DNA of 64,000 bases from Pelagibacteraceae bacterium GOM-A1 (GTDB taxonomy: Bacteria > Pseudomonadota > Alphaproteobacteria > Pelagibacterales > Pelagibacteraceae), in the NCBI GenBank assembly GCA_001704065.1, contig LHBX01000043.1:62001-126000 (forward strand), given 5' to 3'. The notes beneath the pieces were generated by a model. That model was given only the letters and a program-made list of their open reading frames with translations, ran no database searches and was not told the origin of the DNA. The translations under genes were made by a program, and so were the position numbers. The stretch's first letter is position 1. Each line of letters starts with the position of its first letter. Shown piece by piece: positions 10,936 through 19,471 of the stretch.

Positions 10936-12033
10936 TTAGATAATATTATTCATTCTACAACAGCTATCAAAATCTTCTTTATTGATATAGCAACCAGCCA
11001 TTTTTCTTATACCTGAAAATGCACCTCTACCATGCATTACTCTCCAATTATTAAAAATTAGTAATTCACCAGGTTTTAAGATATGCCTCCACTGATATTG
11101 CTTTTGGTTTGCCATCGTATCAAATACTTTAATTGCTTTATAAAAATTAATTGTTTTCTGATTAGTTTCTCTAAAAGGCGCTCTATCATAATTGTTAAAA
11201 CTAATTTGATCAAAATTATTTTTTTCATTTAATTTTATTATTGGTCTTTTTGCTTCAAGGCTAACACCGTCCCCAATATAAGAACCTTTAACTTTTGTAG
11301 TTGTTAAAGTTTTAAAATGTTTTTTATATTTTTGTTTAATATCATTTGCTAATTTAAATCCATCTACCATTATAGAATCTCCCCCTTTAGCTTCATACTT
11401 ACAACAAAGTAATAATTGTAAACCAGGCGCATCATTACTATAAGTAGAATCTGTATGTGGTCTCAGTTCTTGGTTTGAATATGCACTGTCTGCTTTTTTA
11501 TTATTTGATTCAAAAGTCCACAATCCTCCAAAAATTGAATTTCTGACATAACCTATTTTTTTAGCTATATTTTCTACAGAGTTTAAATTCTTTGAACAGT
11601 TTTTTACAACTGCAAAACCGTATATGTGGATTTTTTTTAATAAATTTTTAAATCCAACTTTAGTTTGTAATTGCTTATAATTAATAAAAATTTGATTTTT
11701 TATGTCTTTATCTTTCCAAAATTGAGTATAACTTTTATTTTCTTCTTTTTTTAAAGAATTTTTTTTTAAAAATTTATATGAATATTTAGTTGGTTTATTT
11801 TCATCAGACCATAATATTTCAATGAATTCACCTTTTTTTAATAATTTTGCTTTTTTAACTTTGATATTTACGTCTAAATTTGCGGTATAAGTTATTCTTT
11901 GATTGGTTTTAAAATCCCAGTTTTCTTTATTTTTAATATGATCCCTTAACCAAATATTAGGAAATGTTTCAAACTTATTATCATTAAAGTAAAATACAGT
12001 TTTATTATTTAAAAGTTTAAAATTTTTAATCAT
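10936..12033 (-). CDS. Gamma-butyrobetaine hydroxylase-like Fe(II)/2-oxoglutarate dioxygenase
   Basis: A 365-residue TauD/BBOX-type oxygenase. The C-terminal double-stranded beta-helix carries the iron facial triad: His and Asp in RPHTDSTYS (about residue 193) and a distal His in WRVMHGRGAFSG (about 334). The N-terminal 90 residues match the DUF971-like domain of butyrobetaine and trimethyllysine hydroxylases, with WLRDH near residue 30. The zinc-binding cysteines that normally follow this motif are replaced by non-cysteine residues (see findings). Its start overlaps the end of aceF by four bases, so it is co-transcribed with pyruvate dehydrogenase. The substrate may be a quaternary amine such as gamma-butyrobetaine, but this is unproven. 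Confidence 0.85.
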   Translation of the reverse strand: MIKNFKLLNNKTVFYFNDNKFETFPNIWLRDHIKNKENWDFKTNQRITYTANLDVNIKVKKAKLLKKGEFIEILWSDENKPTKYSYKFLKKNSLKKEENKSYTQFWKDKDIKNQIFINYKQLQTKVGFKNLLKKIHIYGFAVVKNCSKNLNSVENIAKKIGYVRNSIFGGLWTFESNNKKADSAYSNQELRPHTDSTYSNDAPGLQLLLCCKYEAKGGDSIMVDGFKLANDIKQKYKKHFKTLTTTKVKGSYIGDGVSLEAKRPIIKLNEKNNFDQISFNNYDRAPFRETNQKTINFYKAIKVFDTMANQKQYQWRHILKPGELLIFNNWRVMHGRGAFSGIRKMAGCYINKEDFDSCCRMNNII

Positions 12034-13313
12034 TGCTTAGCTAATTTATAGGCAAAGTTTTTACCAAGGTTATTTTTTAATTCATTATTAAATCTTGAAC
12101 CTTCGGCACCGTCAATAATTCTATGATCGTAAGAAAGAGATAAAGGCAACATTGTTCTAGGTTTAAATTGTCCATCAATAAATACAGGTTTAATAAAAGT
12201 CCTACCAATTCCTAAAATAGCAACCTCTGGATAATTTATAATAGGAGTAAAATAAGTTCCTCCAATACCACCTAGGCTTGTTATAGTTATGGATCCTCCG
12301 TAAAATTCTTTTTTATCTATCTTCAAATTTCGACAATCATCACTTACTTTTTTAAGATCCTTACTTATTTGATCTATATTCTTTTGGTTGGCATTTCTTA
12401 TTTTAGGCACCATTAATCCGTTGGGTGTATCAACTGCAATTCCTACATGAAAGTATTTTTTTAAAGTTATTTTTCCATTTTCAATATTATCAATTGAACT
12501 ATTAAATCTTGGAAAAACTTTCAAAGCTTCCACTACTGCCTTTATAATAAATGCCAATGGAGTAATTTTCTTTTTCTCTCCAGTAAAAGTATCAGTCAAA
12601 TTTTGTCTAAATTCTTCCAACTCCGTAATATCTGCTTCATCACAACTAGTAACATGCGGTATTGTTTGCCACGAATTTGACAAATGTGGAGCAGCAATTC
12701 TTTTAATTCTTGGTATATCTTGAATTTCTACATCTCCAAAATCAGCATGATCATATTCTGAGGGTTTTATTGATTGAGCCTTCTTCTCTTCTTGAGATTT
12801 ATTAAAATTAGAAGATACAAATTTTTTTATATCTTCTTCTATAATTCTTCCTGATCTTTCTGATCCAGTAACATTATTAATATCAACACCAAGTTCTCTT
12901 GCAAATTTTCTAGTTTTTGGGCTAGCAAGTGCTTTGCTTGATTTGAATACACTAACTCTATTATTTTTTAATATTTCTTTTGGTTTTGAAATTACTTTTT
13001 CAGGAGGTTTTTGTATAATAGTTTCTTCTTTAATCTCTTTGACCTCTTTTTCAATTTGCTCATCTAGTTTTTCTTCTTCTGAACCAATTATTAGTATTGA
13101 TGAACCCTCTGAAACTTTATCACCAACTTTTAAATTAACTTTTTTAACAATACCAGTGTATGGGCTTGGAATCTCAACACTTGATTTATCGCTTTCTATT
13201 GTAATTATCGGATCATCTTTATTAATATTTGATCCTGCCTCTATTAATACCTCAATTACTTCAACATCTTTAAAATCACCAATGTTAGGAACTAATACTT
13301 CTTTCTCGCTCAT
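12030..13313 (-). CDS. aceF: Pyruvate dehydrogenase complex E2 (dihydrolipoamide acetyltransferase)
   Basis: Transfers the acetyl group from lipoamide to CoA in the pyruvate dehydrogenase complex. The 427 residues contain one N-terminal lipoyl domain with the modified Lys43 in ESDKSSVEIP, a charged linker, a peripheral-subunit-binding domain (about 130-170, ASPKTRKFARELGVDI), and the acyltransferase core with catalytic His in SYDHRIIDGAEG near residue 400. Many proteobacterial homologues with AceE-type E1 have two or three lipoyl domains on E2; here one is on E2 and another on E1. The start overlaps the aceE stop by one base. No E3 (lpd) gene is in the window. Confidence 0.96.
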   Translation of the reverse strand: MSEKEVLVPNIGDFKDVEVIEVLIEAGSNINKDDPIITIESDKSSVEIPSPYTGIVKKVNLKVGDKVSEGSSILIIGSEEEKLDEQIEKEVKEIKEETIIQKPPEKVISKPKEILKNNRVSVFKSSKALASPKTRKFARELGVDINNVTGSERSGRIIEEDIKKFVSSNFNKSQEEKKAQSIKPSEYDHADFGDVEIQDIPRIKRIAAPHLSNSWQTIPHVTSCDEADITELEEFRQNLTDTFTGEKKKITPLAFIIKAVVEALKVFPRFNSSIDNIENGKITLKKYFHVGIAVDTPNGLMVPKIRNANQKNIDQISKDLKKVSDDCRNLKIDKKEFYGGSITITSLGGIGGTYFTPIINYPEVAILGIGRTFIKPVFIDGQFKPRTMLPLSLSYDHRIIDGAEGSRFNNELKNNLGKNFAYKLAKQ

Positions 13314-16300
13314 TATAATTTTGTGGGCATAGGCTTATCTTTATCAATTTTATATTTTTTAATTGCATCTACCGCATGTTTAGAAGCAATTAATTGCTCA
13401 TTGGATAAAATACTTAAGCCGTATGCAACTATATGCTCTTTATCAACTTCAAAAAATTTTCTTAGATTTTTTCTTGTATCACTTCTACCAAATCCATCTG
13501 TACCCAATGAATAAAAGCTTTTATTTATGTAAGGTCTAATTTGATCAGAGTTCATTCTCATGTAATCTGAAGCTGCTAAAATAGGACCTTCGGTTTTTCC
13601 AAGGCATTTTTCAACGTAAGAGATTTTTTTCTCTTCTCCCGGATTAAGCAAGTTATACCTCTCTGTTTCAAGTCCATCTCTTCTTAATTCATTAAAGCTG
13701 GTAACACTCCACACTTCACTATCTACTTGATATTCATTTTGTAAAATTTCTGCTGCTTCCATCATTTCTCTTAAAATTGTTCCTGAACCTAATAATTGAA
13801 TTTTATTCTTTTTATTCTTACTGAAATCTTTTATTTTATACATCCCTTTTAATATACCTTCTTCACATTCTTTGGGCATCTCCGGGTGAGAATAATTTTC
13901 ATTCATTGTTGTGATGTAGTAAAAAATATTTTCATGTTTTTCATGCATTCTTCTTAAACCTTCTTTAAAAATTGTAGCTAATTCATAATGAAAGGTTGGA
14001 TCATAAGAAACACAATTTGGAATTGTTGATGCTAATAAATGACTGTGACCATCTTGGTGTTGAAGTCCTTCTCCAGCCAAAGTTGTTCTTCCAGCTGTAG
14101 CTCCAATTAGAAATCCTCTTGTTTGACTATCTCCAGCTGCCCACGCAAAATCGCCAGTTCTTTGAAAACCAAACATAGAATAAAAAAGATAAATTGGTAT
14201 CATTTCTATATCATGATTTGAATACGATGTTCCTGCAGCTATCCATGATGCCATGGATCCAGCCTCATTTATTCCTTCCTCTAAAACTTGACCACTTTTC
14301 TCTTCCTTGTAAGAGCTTAATTGAGCTGAGTCCTCTGGCTCATATTTTTGACCTTCATGCGCATATATACCTATTTTTTGGAAAAAACCTTCCATACCAA
14401 ATGTTCTTGCTTCATCAGGGATTATTGGAACAAGTCTTGGAGCAACATTTTTATCTCTTAGCAAATTCGTTAACATCCTGACAAGTGCCATAGTAGTTGA
14501 CATTTCTTTTTCACCGGTTGATTTTTTCAAAAAGTCAAAAATATCATTGCTTGGTGTTTTGATTGGTTTCGAAAAAGACGATCTCTCAGGAATATATCCT
14601 CCTAAAGCCAATCTTCTTTTTTTTAAGTATTTTATTTCCTCTGAATTTTCATCAGGTCTAAAGTATTCTATATTTTTTACTTGTTCATCTGTTAATGGAA
14701 CATCAAATCTATCTCTATAATATAACAAATCATCGACACCTAATTTTTTTTGCTGATGGGTTGTATTTATACTTTCACCAGATTTTCCCATACCGTATCC
14801 TTTGATTGTTTTGGCTAATATGACTGTTGGTCTGTCTTTTGTATTAATAGCTTTATGATAAGCAGCATAAACTTTATGTGGGTCGTGACCACCTCTATTT
14901 AATTTCCAAATATCGCTATCCGTATAACTTGCAACTAAATTTTTAAGTTCAGGGTATTTCCCAAAGAAGTTATCTCTAACGTATAAACCTCCTTTTGCTT
15001 TAAAAGCTTGATATTCTCCATCAACTGCTTCGTTCATTCTTTTTACAAGTAAACCTGATTTATCATTTGCAATTAAAGGATCCCAATATGAACCCCAAAT
15101 GACTTTTATTACATTCCAGCCAGCTCCTCTAAAAATTCCCTCTAATTCTTGAATAATTTTACCATTTCCTCTTACTGGGCCATCTAATCTTTGTAGGTTG
15201 CAGTTCACAACATAAATCAAATTATCTAACTTTTCTCTTGCTGCTAAACCAATAGATCCTAGAGCTTCTGGCTCATCTATCTCACCATCTCCTAAAAAAG
15301 ACCAAACTTTCCTATTCTCATCTTTTATTAATTTTCTATTAATAAGATATTTCATAAATCTTGCCTGATAAGTTGCCATCATTGGTCCAAGACCCATAGA
15401 AACAGTTGGAAACTGCCAAAACTTAGGCATCAGCCATGGATGGGGATAAGATGATAAACCTCCTGGGTAAACTTCCTGTCTGAACTTATCTAATTGCTTT
15501 TCATCAAGTCTTCCTTCCAAAAAAGCTCTAGCGTAAATACCTGGCGCTGAATGTCCTTGGAAATAAATTAAATCTCCACCAAATTTATTGTTTTTAGCTC
15601 TCCAAAAATGATTCATTCCTATATCATAAAGAGTTGCTGCTGAAGCAAATGTTCCAATGTGACCTCCTAATGAAGGATCTCTCATATTAGCTCTGACAAC
15701 CATCACTGCTGAATTCCATCGAATTAGTGCTCTGATTTTTCTTTCGATATTTTGATCGCCTGGAGATTTTATCTCTTCATCTGCTGGTATAGTGTTTATG
15801 TATGGTGTATTTTGGGTGTAGGGTATATTTGATCCCTCTTTATATGCCTGATCAATTAATTGTTTAATTAAAAAATGAGCTCTCTCAGGTCCTTCAGAAT
15901 GTACTACAGCAGACAAAGATTCTAACCATTCTTTTGTCTCTTGAGGATCAATATCATTATTATTTTCAACTATTTCTAATCTTTCATTATGTTCTTCTAC
16001 TTGTGTATTTTCTACTTTGATCTCTTTATGTGCACTCGTATCTAATTCAGAATTATTATATCCATTAGAATTTTCCGCTTCTGCAATTATTTTTTCCGTT
16101 GCAGGTGGTATCTTTTCAATAGTTTCTTGTTTTTGCTTAGTTCCATTCTCAGAGGATAATGTTAGTATCAAATCTCCTTTAGAAACTTTATCACCAATCT
16201 TTATGTTAATACTATCTACAACACCCTCAAAAGCAGATGGTACTTCAACACTTGATTTATCACTTTCTAAAGTTATTACAGGGTCATTTTTAGAGATTTT

Positions 16301-16381
16301 ATCTCCTTCTTTTACAAGAATTTCTATGATTTCTACTTCTTCAAAATCTCCAATATCTGGAACTAGTAATTTTTCACTCAT
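13313..16381 (-). CDS. aceE: Pyruvate dehydrogenase E1, homodimeric type, with fused N-terminal lipoyl domain
   Basis: Thiamine-diphosphate enzyme that decarboxylates pyruvate and acetylates lipoamide. It has 1022 residues, against about 890 for E. coli AceE. The extra length is an N-terminal lipoyl domain (about 1-78, modified Lys42 in ESDKSSVEVP) and an acidic linker to about residue 145. The E1 body follows with the ThDP motif GDGEIDEPEALGSIGLA, the NCNLQRLDGPVRGNGK region and the transketolase-like middle domain around AGTSYSNHDIEMIPIY. The first residues (SEKLLVPDIGDFEEVEIIEI) closely resemble those of the E2, implying an internal domain duplication. It heads the aceE-aceF-oxygenase-eamA operon. 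Confidence 0.96.
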   Translation of the reverse strand: MSEKLLVPDIGDFEEVEIIEILVKEGDKISKNDPVITLESDKSSVEVPSAFEGVVDSINIKIGDKVSKGDLILTLSSENGTKQKQETIEKIPPATEKIIAEAENSNGYNNSELDTSAHKEIKVENTQVEEHNERLEIVENNNDIDPQETKEWLESLSAVVHSEGPERAHFLIKQLIDQAYKEGSNIPYTQNTPYINTIPADEEIKSPGDQNIERKIRALIRWNSAVMVVRANMRDPSLGGHIGTFASAATLYDIGMNHFWRAKNNKFGGDLIYFQGHSAPGIYARAFLEGRLDEKQLDKFRQEVYPGGLSSYPHPWLMPKFWQFPTVSMGLGPMMATYQARFMKYLINRKLIKDENRKVWSFLGDGEIDEPEALGSIGLAAREKLDNLIYVVNCNLQRLDGPVRGNGKIIQELEGIFRGAGWNVIKVIWGSYWDPLIANDKSGLLVKRMNEAVDGEYQAFKAKGGLYVRDNFFGKYPELKNLVASYTDSDIWKLNRGGHDPHKVYAAYHKAINTKDRPTVILAKTIKGYGMGKSGESINTTHQQKKLGVDDLLYYRDRFDVPLTDEQVKNIEYFRPDENSEEIKYLKKRRLALGGYIPERSSFSKPIKTPSNDIFDFLKKSTGEKEMSTTMALVRMLTNLLRDKNVAPRLVPIIPDEARTFGMEGFFQKIGIYAHEGQKYEPEDSAQLSSYKEEKSGQVLEEGINEAGSMASWIAAGTSYSNHDIEMIPIYLFYSMFGFQRTGDFAWAAGDSQTRGFLIGATAGRTTLAGEGLQHQDGHSHLLASTIPNCVSYDPTFHYELATIFKEGLRRMHEKHENIFYYITTMNENYSHPEMPKECEEGILKGMYKIKDFSKNKKNKIQLLGSGTILREMMEAAEILQNEYQVDSEVWSVTSFNELRRDGLETERYNLLNPGEEKKISYVEKCLGKTEGPILAASDYMRMNSDQIRPYINKSFYSLGTDGFGRSDTRKNLRKFFEVDKEHIVAYGLSILSNEQLIASKHAVDAIKKYKIDKDKPMPTKL

Positions 16382-16431
16382 TTCGCTATTTGTATATATA
16401 TATATTATTTACTTTTAATAGATGTATATTT

Positions 16432-16458
16432 TTGACCATTATTAAAATTTAGTAAAAT
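16432..16458 (+). promoter_or_regulatory. Possible sigma-70-type promoter for tRNA-Arg
   Basis: TTGACC at 16432-16437 and TAAAAT at 16453-16458 are separated by 15 bases and lie about 35 bases before the tRNA. The spacing is short and the region is AT-rich, so this is a tentative call. Confidence 0.35.
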
Positions 16459-16492
16459 TAATAATAAATGTTAAAAGAATAGATTATATTTA

Positions 16493-16569
16493 GCGCCTGT
16501 AGCTCAATTGGATAGAGCGCTTGGCTACGGACCAGGAGGTTCTGGGTTCGACTCCTAGCAGGCGCACCA
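16493..16569 (+). tRNA. tRNA-Arg (anticodon ACG), CCA encoded
   Basis: A 77-base cloverleaf. The acceptor stem GCGCCTG pairs with CAGGCGC, the D arm is GCTC/GAGC, the anticodon stem CTTGG/CCAGG encloses loop CTACGGA, giving anticodon ACG, and the T arm carries TTCGACT. The discriminator A is followed by an encoded CCA at 16567-16569. ACG is normally edited to ICG by TadA and reads CGU, CGC and CGA. A possible small membrane peptide begins 14 bases downstream. Confidence 0.97.
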
Positions 16570-16583
16570 AAAAAGAAGGAAAA

Positions 16584-16667
16584 ATGAAAATATCTTTGCA
16601 AAAATCTGTAATTTATTTTTTTGTAATAGTGTTAATAATATTATTTTTAATAACTTTAATAATTTAA
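16584..16667 (+). CDS. 27-residue single-span membrane peptide (hypothetical)
   Basis: A short reading frame, ATG at 16584 to TAA at 16665-16667. It encodes MKISLQKS followed by an almost uninterrupted hydrophobic stretch of Val, Ile, Leu and Phe to the end, one predicted membrane helix with a positive N-terminus. Support for translation comes from a purine-rich AAGAAGGAAAA just upstream of the ATG, a better Shine-Dalgarno sequence than most genes here have, and from the TAATG overlap with the thioesterase start. It could act as a leader that couples translation of the thioesterase, or as a small membrane protein. No family is recognised. Confidence 0.5.
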   Translation: MKISLQKSVIYFFVIVLIILFLITLII

Positions 16668-17086
16668 TGAAAAAATTTACACAAATTAGCGTTAAAAAAG
16701 GTTTCATGAGACACAATGGTGGTTTGCTACTAAGAGATATCTCAAAAACTAAATATGAATTTAAAACCAAAATAAAAAAAAACCATCTTAACAGAGCTGG
16801 CATAACTCATGGTGGGTATATAGCATCGATTATAGATACTGGGTGCGGATCTGGAGCCCATAGAATTTCGGGCAATCAACCTTGTGTAACTATAACTCTT
16901 AATATTAACTTTATCGGGCCTTCAACTATTGGTGATGAAATTTTTGGATATGTAAAAATTAAAAAAAAAACAAAAAGCATGGTTTTTTTAGAGTGCTATT
17001 TAGAATGTAAAGGTAAAATAATTGCATCTGCAACAGGTATTTGGAAAATACTGCAACGTAAGTTACCCCATGCAGGTCTAAGCTAG
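16667..17086 (+). CDS. PaaI-like hotdog-fold thioesterase
   Basis: A 139-residue single hotdog-domain protein predicted to hydrolyse acyl-CoA thioesters in the cytosol. The motif HLNRAGITHGGYIASIIDTGCG matches the PaaI/4HBT pattern in which HGG caps the central helix, and the beta strands TITLNINFIGPSTIGDEI follow as in the family. The substrate cannot be inferred. The gene follows the 27-residue membrane peptide with a one-base overlap and is convergent with the TRAP permease. The two stop codons share the palindrome CTAG at 17083-17086. Confidence 0.85.
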   Translation: MKKFTQISVKKGFMRHNGGLLLRDISKTKYEFKTKIKKNHLNRAGITHGGYIASIIDTGCGSGAHRISGNQPCVTITLNINFIGPSTIGDEIFGYVKIKKKTKSMVFLECYLECKGKIIASATGIWKILQRKLPHAGLS

Positions 17087-19404
17087 GTTCTTCTTTTTAT
17101 ATTTAAATAACCAAAGATTGATAAAAGAATAAGAGCAATAGGATAAACTATTTCTTTTTTTGGCCTATTCTGATTTTCAATTTTAAATTCATTAATAATA
17201 TCTCCCATATCTAAACCAGATTTTTTTGCAATTCCATTCCACGTTAAAGTATCAATTATGGTTTTATTGTCTTCTACAACTAAGCTCATTCCATAATCAT
17301 CTAAACTGAAATTTTCATCAAAACTATTTTTTTCAATTACAAACAATTTATATCTTTCGCCATACTCTGTAAGTCTAGTAATTTTAATTCTTATCTCTTT
17401 ATTATAATCAAACTGTTTTTTGTTTATTTCATCAATACTTAAATAGTTATATTTTGGATAAAATTTATTTAGAATAAATTCTGGAGATAATAATGAAATT
17501 GAAATTATTAAAAAGATAATAATTTCGTACCATCTCAGTTTATTTATAAACCATCCCTGAGTAGCAGATGTAAATACTAAAATCCCAATCAATGAGGTTG
17601 CTATGACCATTAAGCCATGCCATATGCTTTCAATACCAATTAATAATAACTCACTGTTAAATAAGAATACAATAGGAAGTATTCCAGTTCTCAGACTATA
17701 CCAAAATGCCTGGGCTCCTGTTCTTAATGGGTCTCCACCAGAAATAGCAGCAGCTGCGTATGATGCTAAGCCAACTGGAGGTGTTACGTCTGCCATTAGG
17801 CCAAAATAGAACACGAATAAATGAACCGCAATTAAAGGAAAAATAAATCCTGATGCATTTCCAACATCCACAAGAACAGTTGCCATTAGAGATGCTACAA
17901 CAACATAGTTTGCCGTAGTTGGTAAACCCATACCCAATAGTAAACACAAAATAATAGTTAAAAATAAGAGAATAATAACATTATCTTTTGCAATCGACTC
18001 GATTACAATTATTAAATTAGTACTCAAACCTGTAGATCCAACTGCACCAACTATAATACCTGCTGTTGCAATTGCTATTCCGACACTAACCATATTCAAA
18101 GCACCCTTTTCAAAACCAACAACAGTTTGGTTGTACCAATAAATTAAAGCATTCTTAAAGTTCTTTTCTTTAAAAATTTTATTTAAAAGATTAACTATAA
18201 CTAGAGTTATTGTTGCAAAAAAAATAGAGTAAGAAGCTGTAAGCCTCATATAAACTAGTAGATAAATAAGAACAAATATTGGAACTAAAAAATGTATTCC
18301 TTCAAAAAACGTTTTTTTCAATTTTGGAATATCGTTTTCATCCATACCTTTTAAATTTAATTTAAGCGCTTCAAGGTGAGATATATAAAATAGCGCAATG
18401 TAAGAAATTATAGCTGGTAAAAAAGCATGTTTGACAACTTCAAAATATGTAACACCGATAAAACTTGCCATCACAAAAGCTGCTGCTCCCATAACAGGAG
18501 GCATTATTTGACCATTAACTGATGAAGAAACTTCGATTGCACCCGCTTTTTCTTTAGAAAAGCCAGTCTTTTTCATAATTGGAATTGTAAATGTTCCAGT
18601 GGTAACTGTATTAGCAATTGATGATCCAGAGATTAATCCTGTCATACCAGATCCAAGAATAGCTGCTTTGGCAGGACCACCTCGCATTTTTCCAACCATT
18701 GCAAAAGCTAAATCTAAAAAATATTTACCCCCTCCAGCAGTTTCTAAAAGTGCTCCAAAAAGTACAAAGAGAAATATGAAATCTACAGAAACACCTATCG
18801 GAATTCCGAAAATAGCTTCTTGATCAAACCATTGAAAACCAACTAACCTTTTTAATGATAATCCACCATGAGAAATTATGTCTGGTGCATATTGCCCAAA
18901 ATAAGAAAATAACAAAAAACAAACTGCAATAACAACTAATGGGACACCTATTACTCTGCGTGTAGCCTCTAGAAGAATTAATATTCCAATTATTCCGAGT
19001 ATTAACTCAATTGGAATAGTAAAATTATCGGAAAGATTTATTTTAAGTAATATTCCACCCCTATCTACTAATTGATCATAAAAAACATAAATATATAAAC
19101 AACAAATTGCACCTGTTATTGCAATTAATATATCTATAAAATTTACTTTTTTACCCCTTGCATATGGAAATATTAAAAAAGCTAGTAAAAGTGCGAAGCC
19201 AAGATGAATTGCTCTAGCTGGTAAACCTTTAAACATTCCAAAATTTAACCAAAATGGAAATGGAGAAGCATACCAAAGCTGAAATAAAGACCAGGTTATT
19301 GCAATAATAGCAACTAACTTTAAATGAAAACCTGTTAGGTTTCTTGTAGGAGAAAGATCTTCTTTAATCTTATTCTCAATTTTTTTATCTATGTCTGCTG
19401 ACAT
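17083..19404 (-). CDS. TRAP transporter fused 4TM/12TM permease (TAXI type), C-terminal PDZ-like domain
   Basis: A 773-residue inner-membrane permease that fuses the small (DctQ-like) and large (DctM-like) TRAP subunits, as is usual for TAXI systems; transport is driven by an ion gradient. Numerous hydrophobic helices are visible, with DctM-like segments such as GSGMTGLISGSSIANTVTTG and VNGQIMPPVMGAAAFVMASF. After about residue 655 the protein continues with a soluble region (about 655-750) resembling a degenerate PDZ fold (SLVVEDNKTIID, GIAKKSGLDMGDIINEF) and ends with one more helix, as in the DUF3394 extension. Its binding protein lies upstream, separated by a strong hairpin at 19427-19450. 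Confidence 0.93.
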   Translation of the reverse strand: MSADIDKKIENKIKEDLSPTRNLTGFHLKLVAIIAITWSLFQLWYASPFPFWLNFGMFKGLPARAIHLGFALLLAFLIFPYARGKKVNFIDILIAITGAICCLYIYVFYDQLVDRGGILLKINLSDNFTIPIELILGIIGILILLEATRRVIGVPLVVIAVCFLLFSYFGQYAPDIISHGGLSLKRLVGFQWFDQEAIFGIPIGVSVDFIFLFVLFGALLETAGGGKYFLDLAFAMVGKMRGGPAKAAILGSGMTGLISGSSIANTVTTGTFTIPIMKKTGFSKEKAGAIEVSSSVNGQIMPPVMGAAAFVMASFIGVTYFEVVKHAFLPAIISYIALFYISHLEALKLNLKGMDENDIPKLKKTFFEGIHFLVPIFVLIYLLVYMRLTASYSIFFATITLVIVNLLNKIFKEKNFKNALIYWYNQTVVGFEKGALNMVSVGIAIATAGIIVGAVGSTGLSTNLIIVIESIAKDNVIILLFLTIILCLLLGMGLPTTANYVVVASLMATVLVDVGNASGFIFPLIAVHLFVFYFGLMADVTPPVGLASYAAAAISGGDPLRTGAQAFWYSLRTGILPIVFLFNSELLLIGIESIWHGLMVIATSLIGILVFTSATQGWFINKLRWYEIIIFLIISISLLSPEFILNKFYPKYNYLSIDEINKKQFDYNKEIRIKITRLTEYGERYKLFVIEKNSFDENFSLDDYGMSLVVEDNKTIIDTLTWNGIAKKSGLDMGDIINEFKIENQNRPKKEIVYPIALILLSIFGYLNIKRRT

Positions 19405-19417
19405 TCAGCTTAATATA

Positions 19418-19450
19418 TAAAAAAAAAGGCCCAATAGATATATTGGGCCT
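19418..19450 (-). terminator. Intrinsic terminator-like hairpin between TRAP binding protein and permease genes
   Basis: A perfect 10-bp stem, AGGCCCAATA (19427-19436) with TATTGGGCCT (19441-19450), closes a four-base loop. On the minus strand it is followed by nine T residues (19418-19426). It lies in the 67 bases between the binding-protein stop and the permease start, so it probably lowers permease expression relative to the binding protein. The stem could also protect the upstream mRNA 3' end. Confidence 0.85.
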
Positions 19451-19471
19451 AAATTTTTTATATAGATTTAA

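Noticed and set aside
16555-16803. An 82-codon minus-strand frame through the tRNA-Arg end and the thioesterase start
   Set aside because: It is antisense to the tRNA and to two plus-strand frames with better support, and encodes no known motif.
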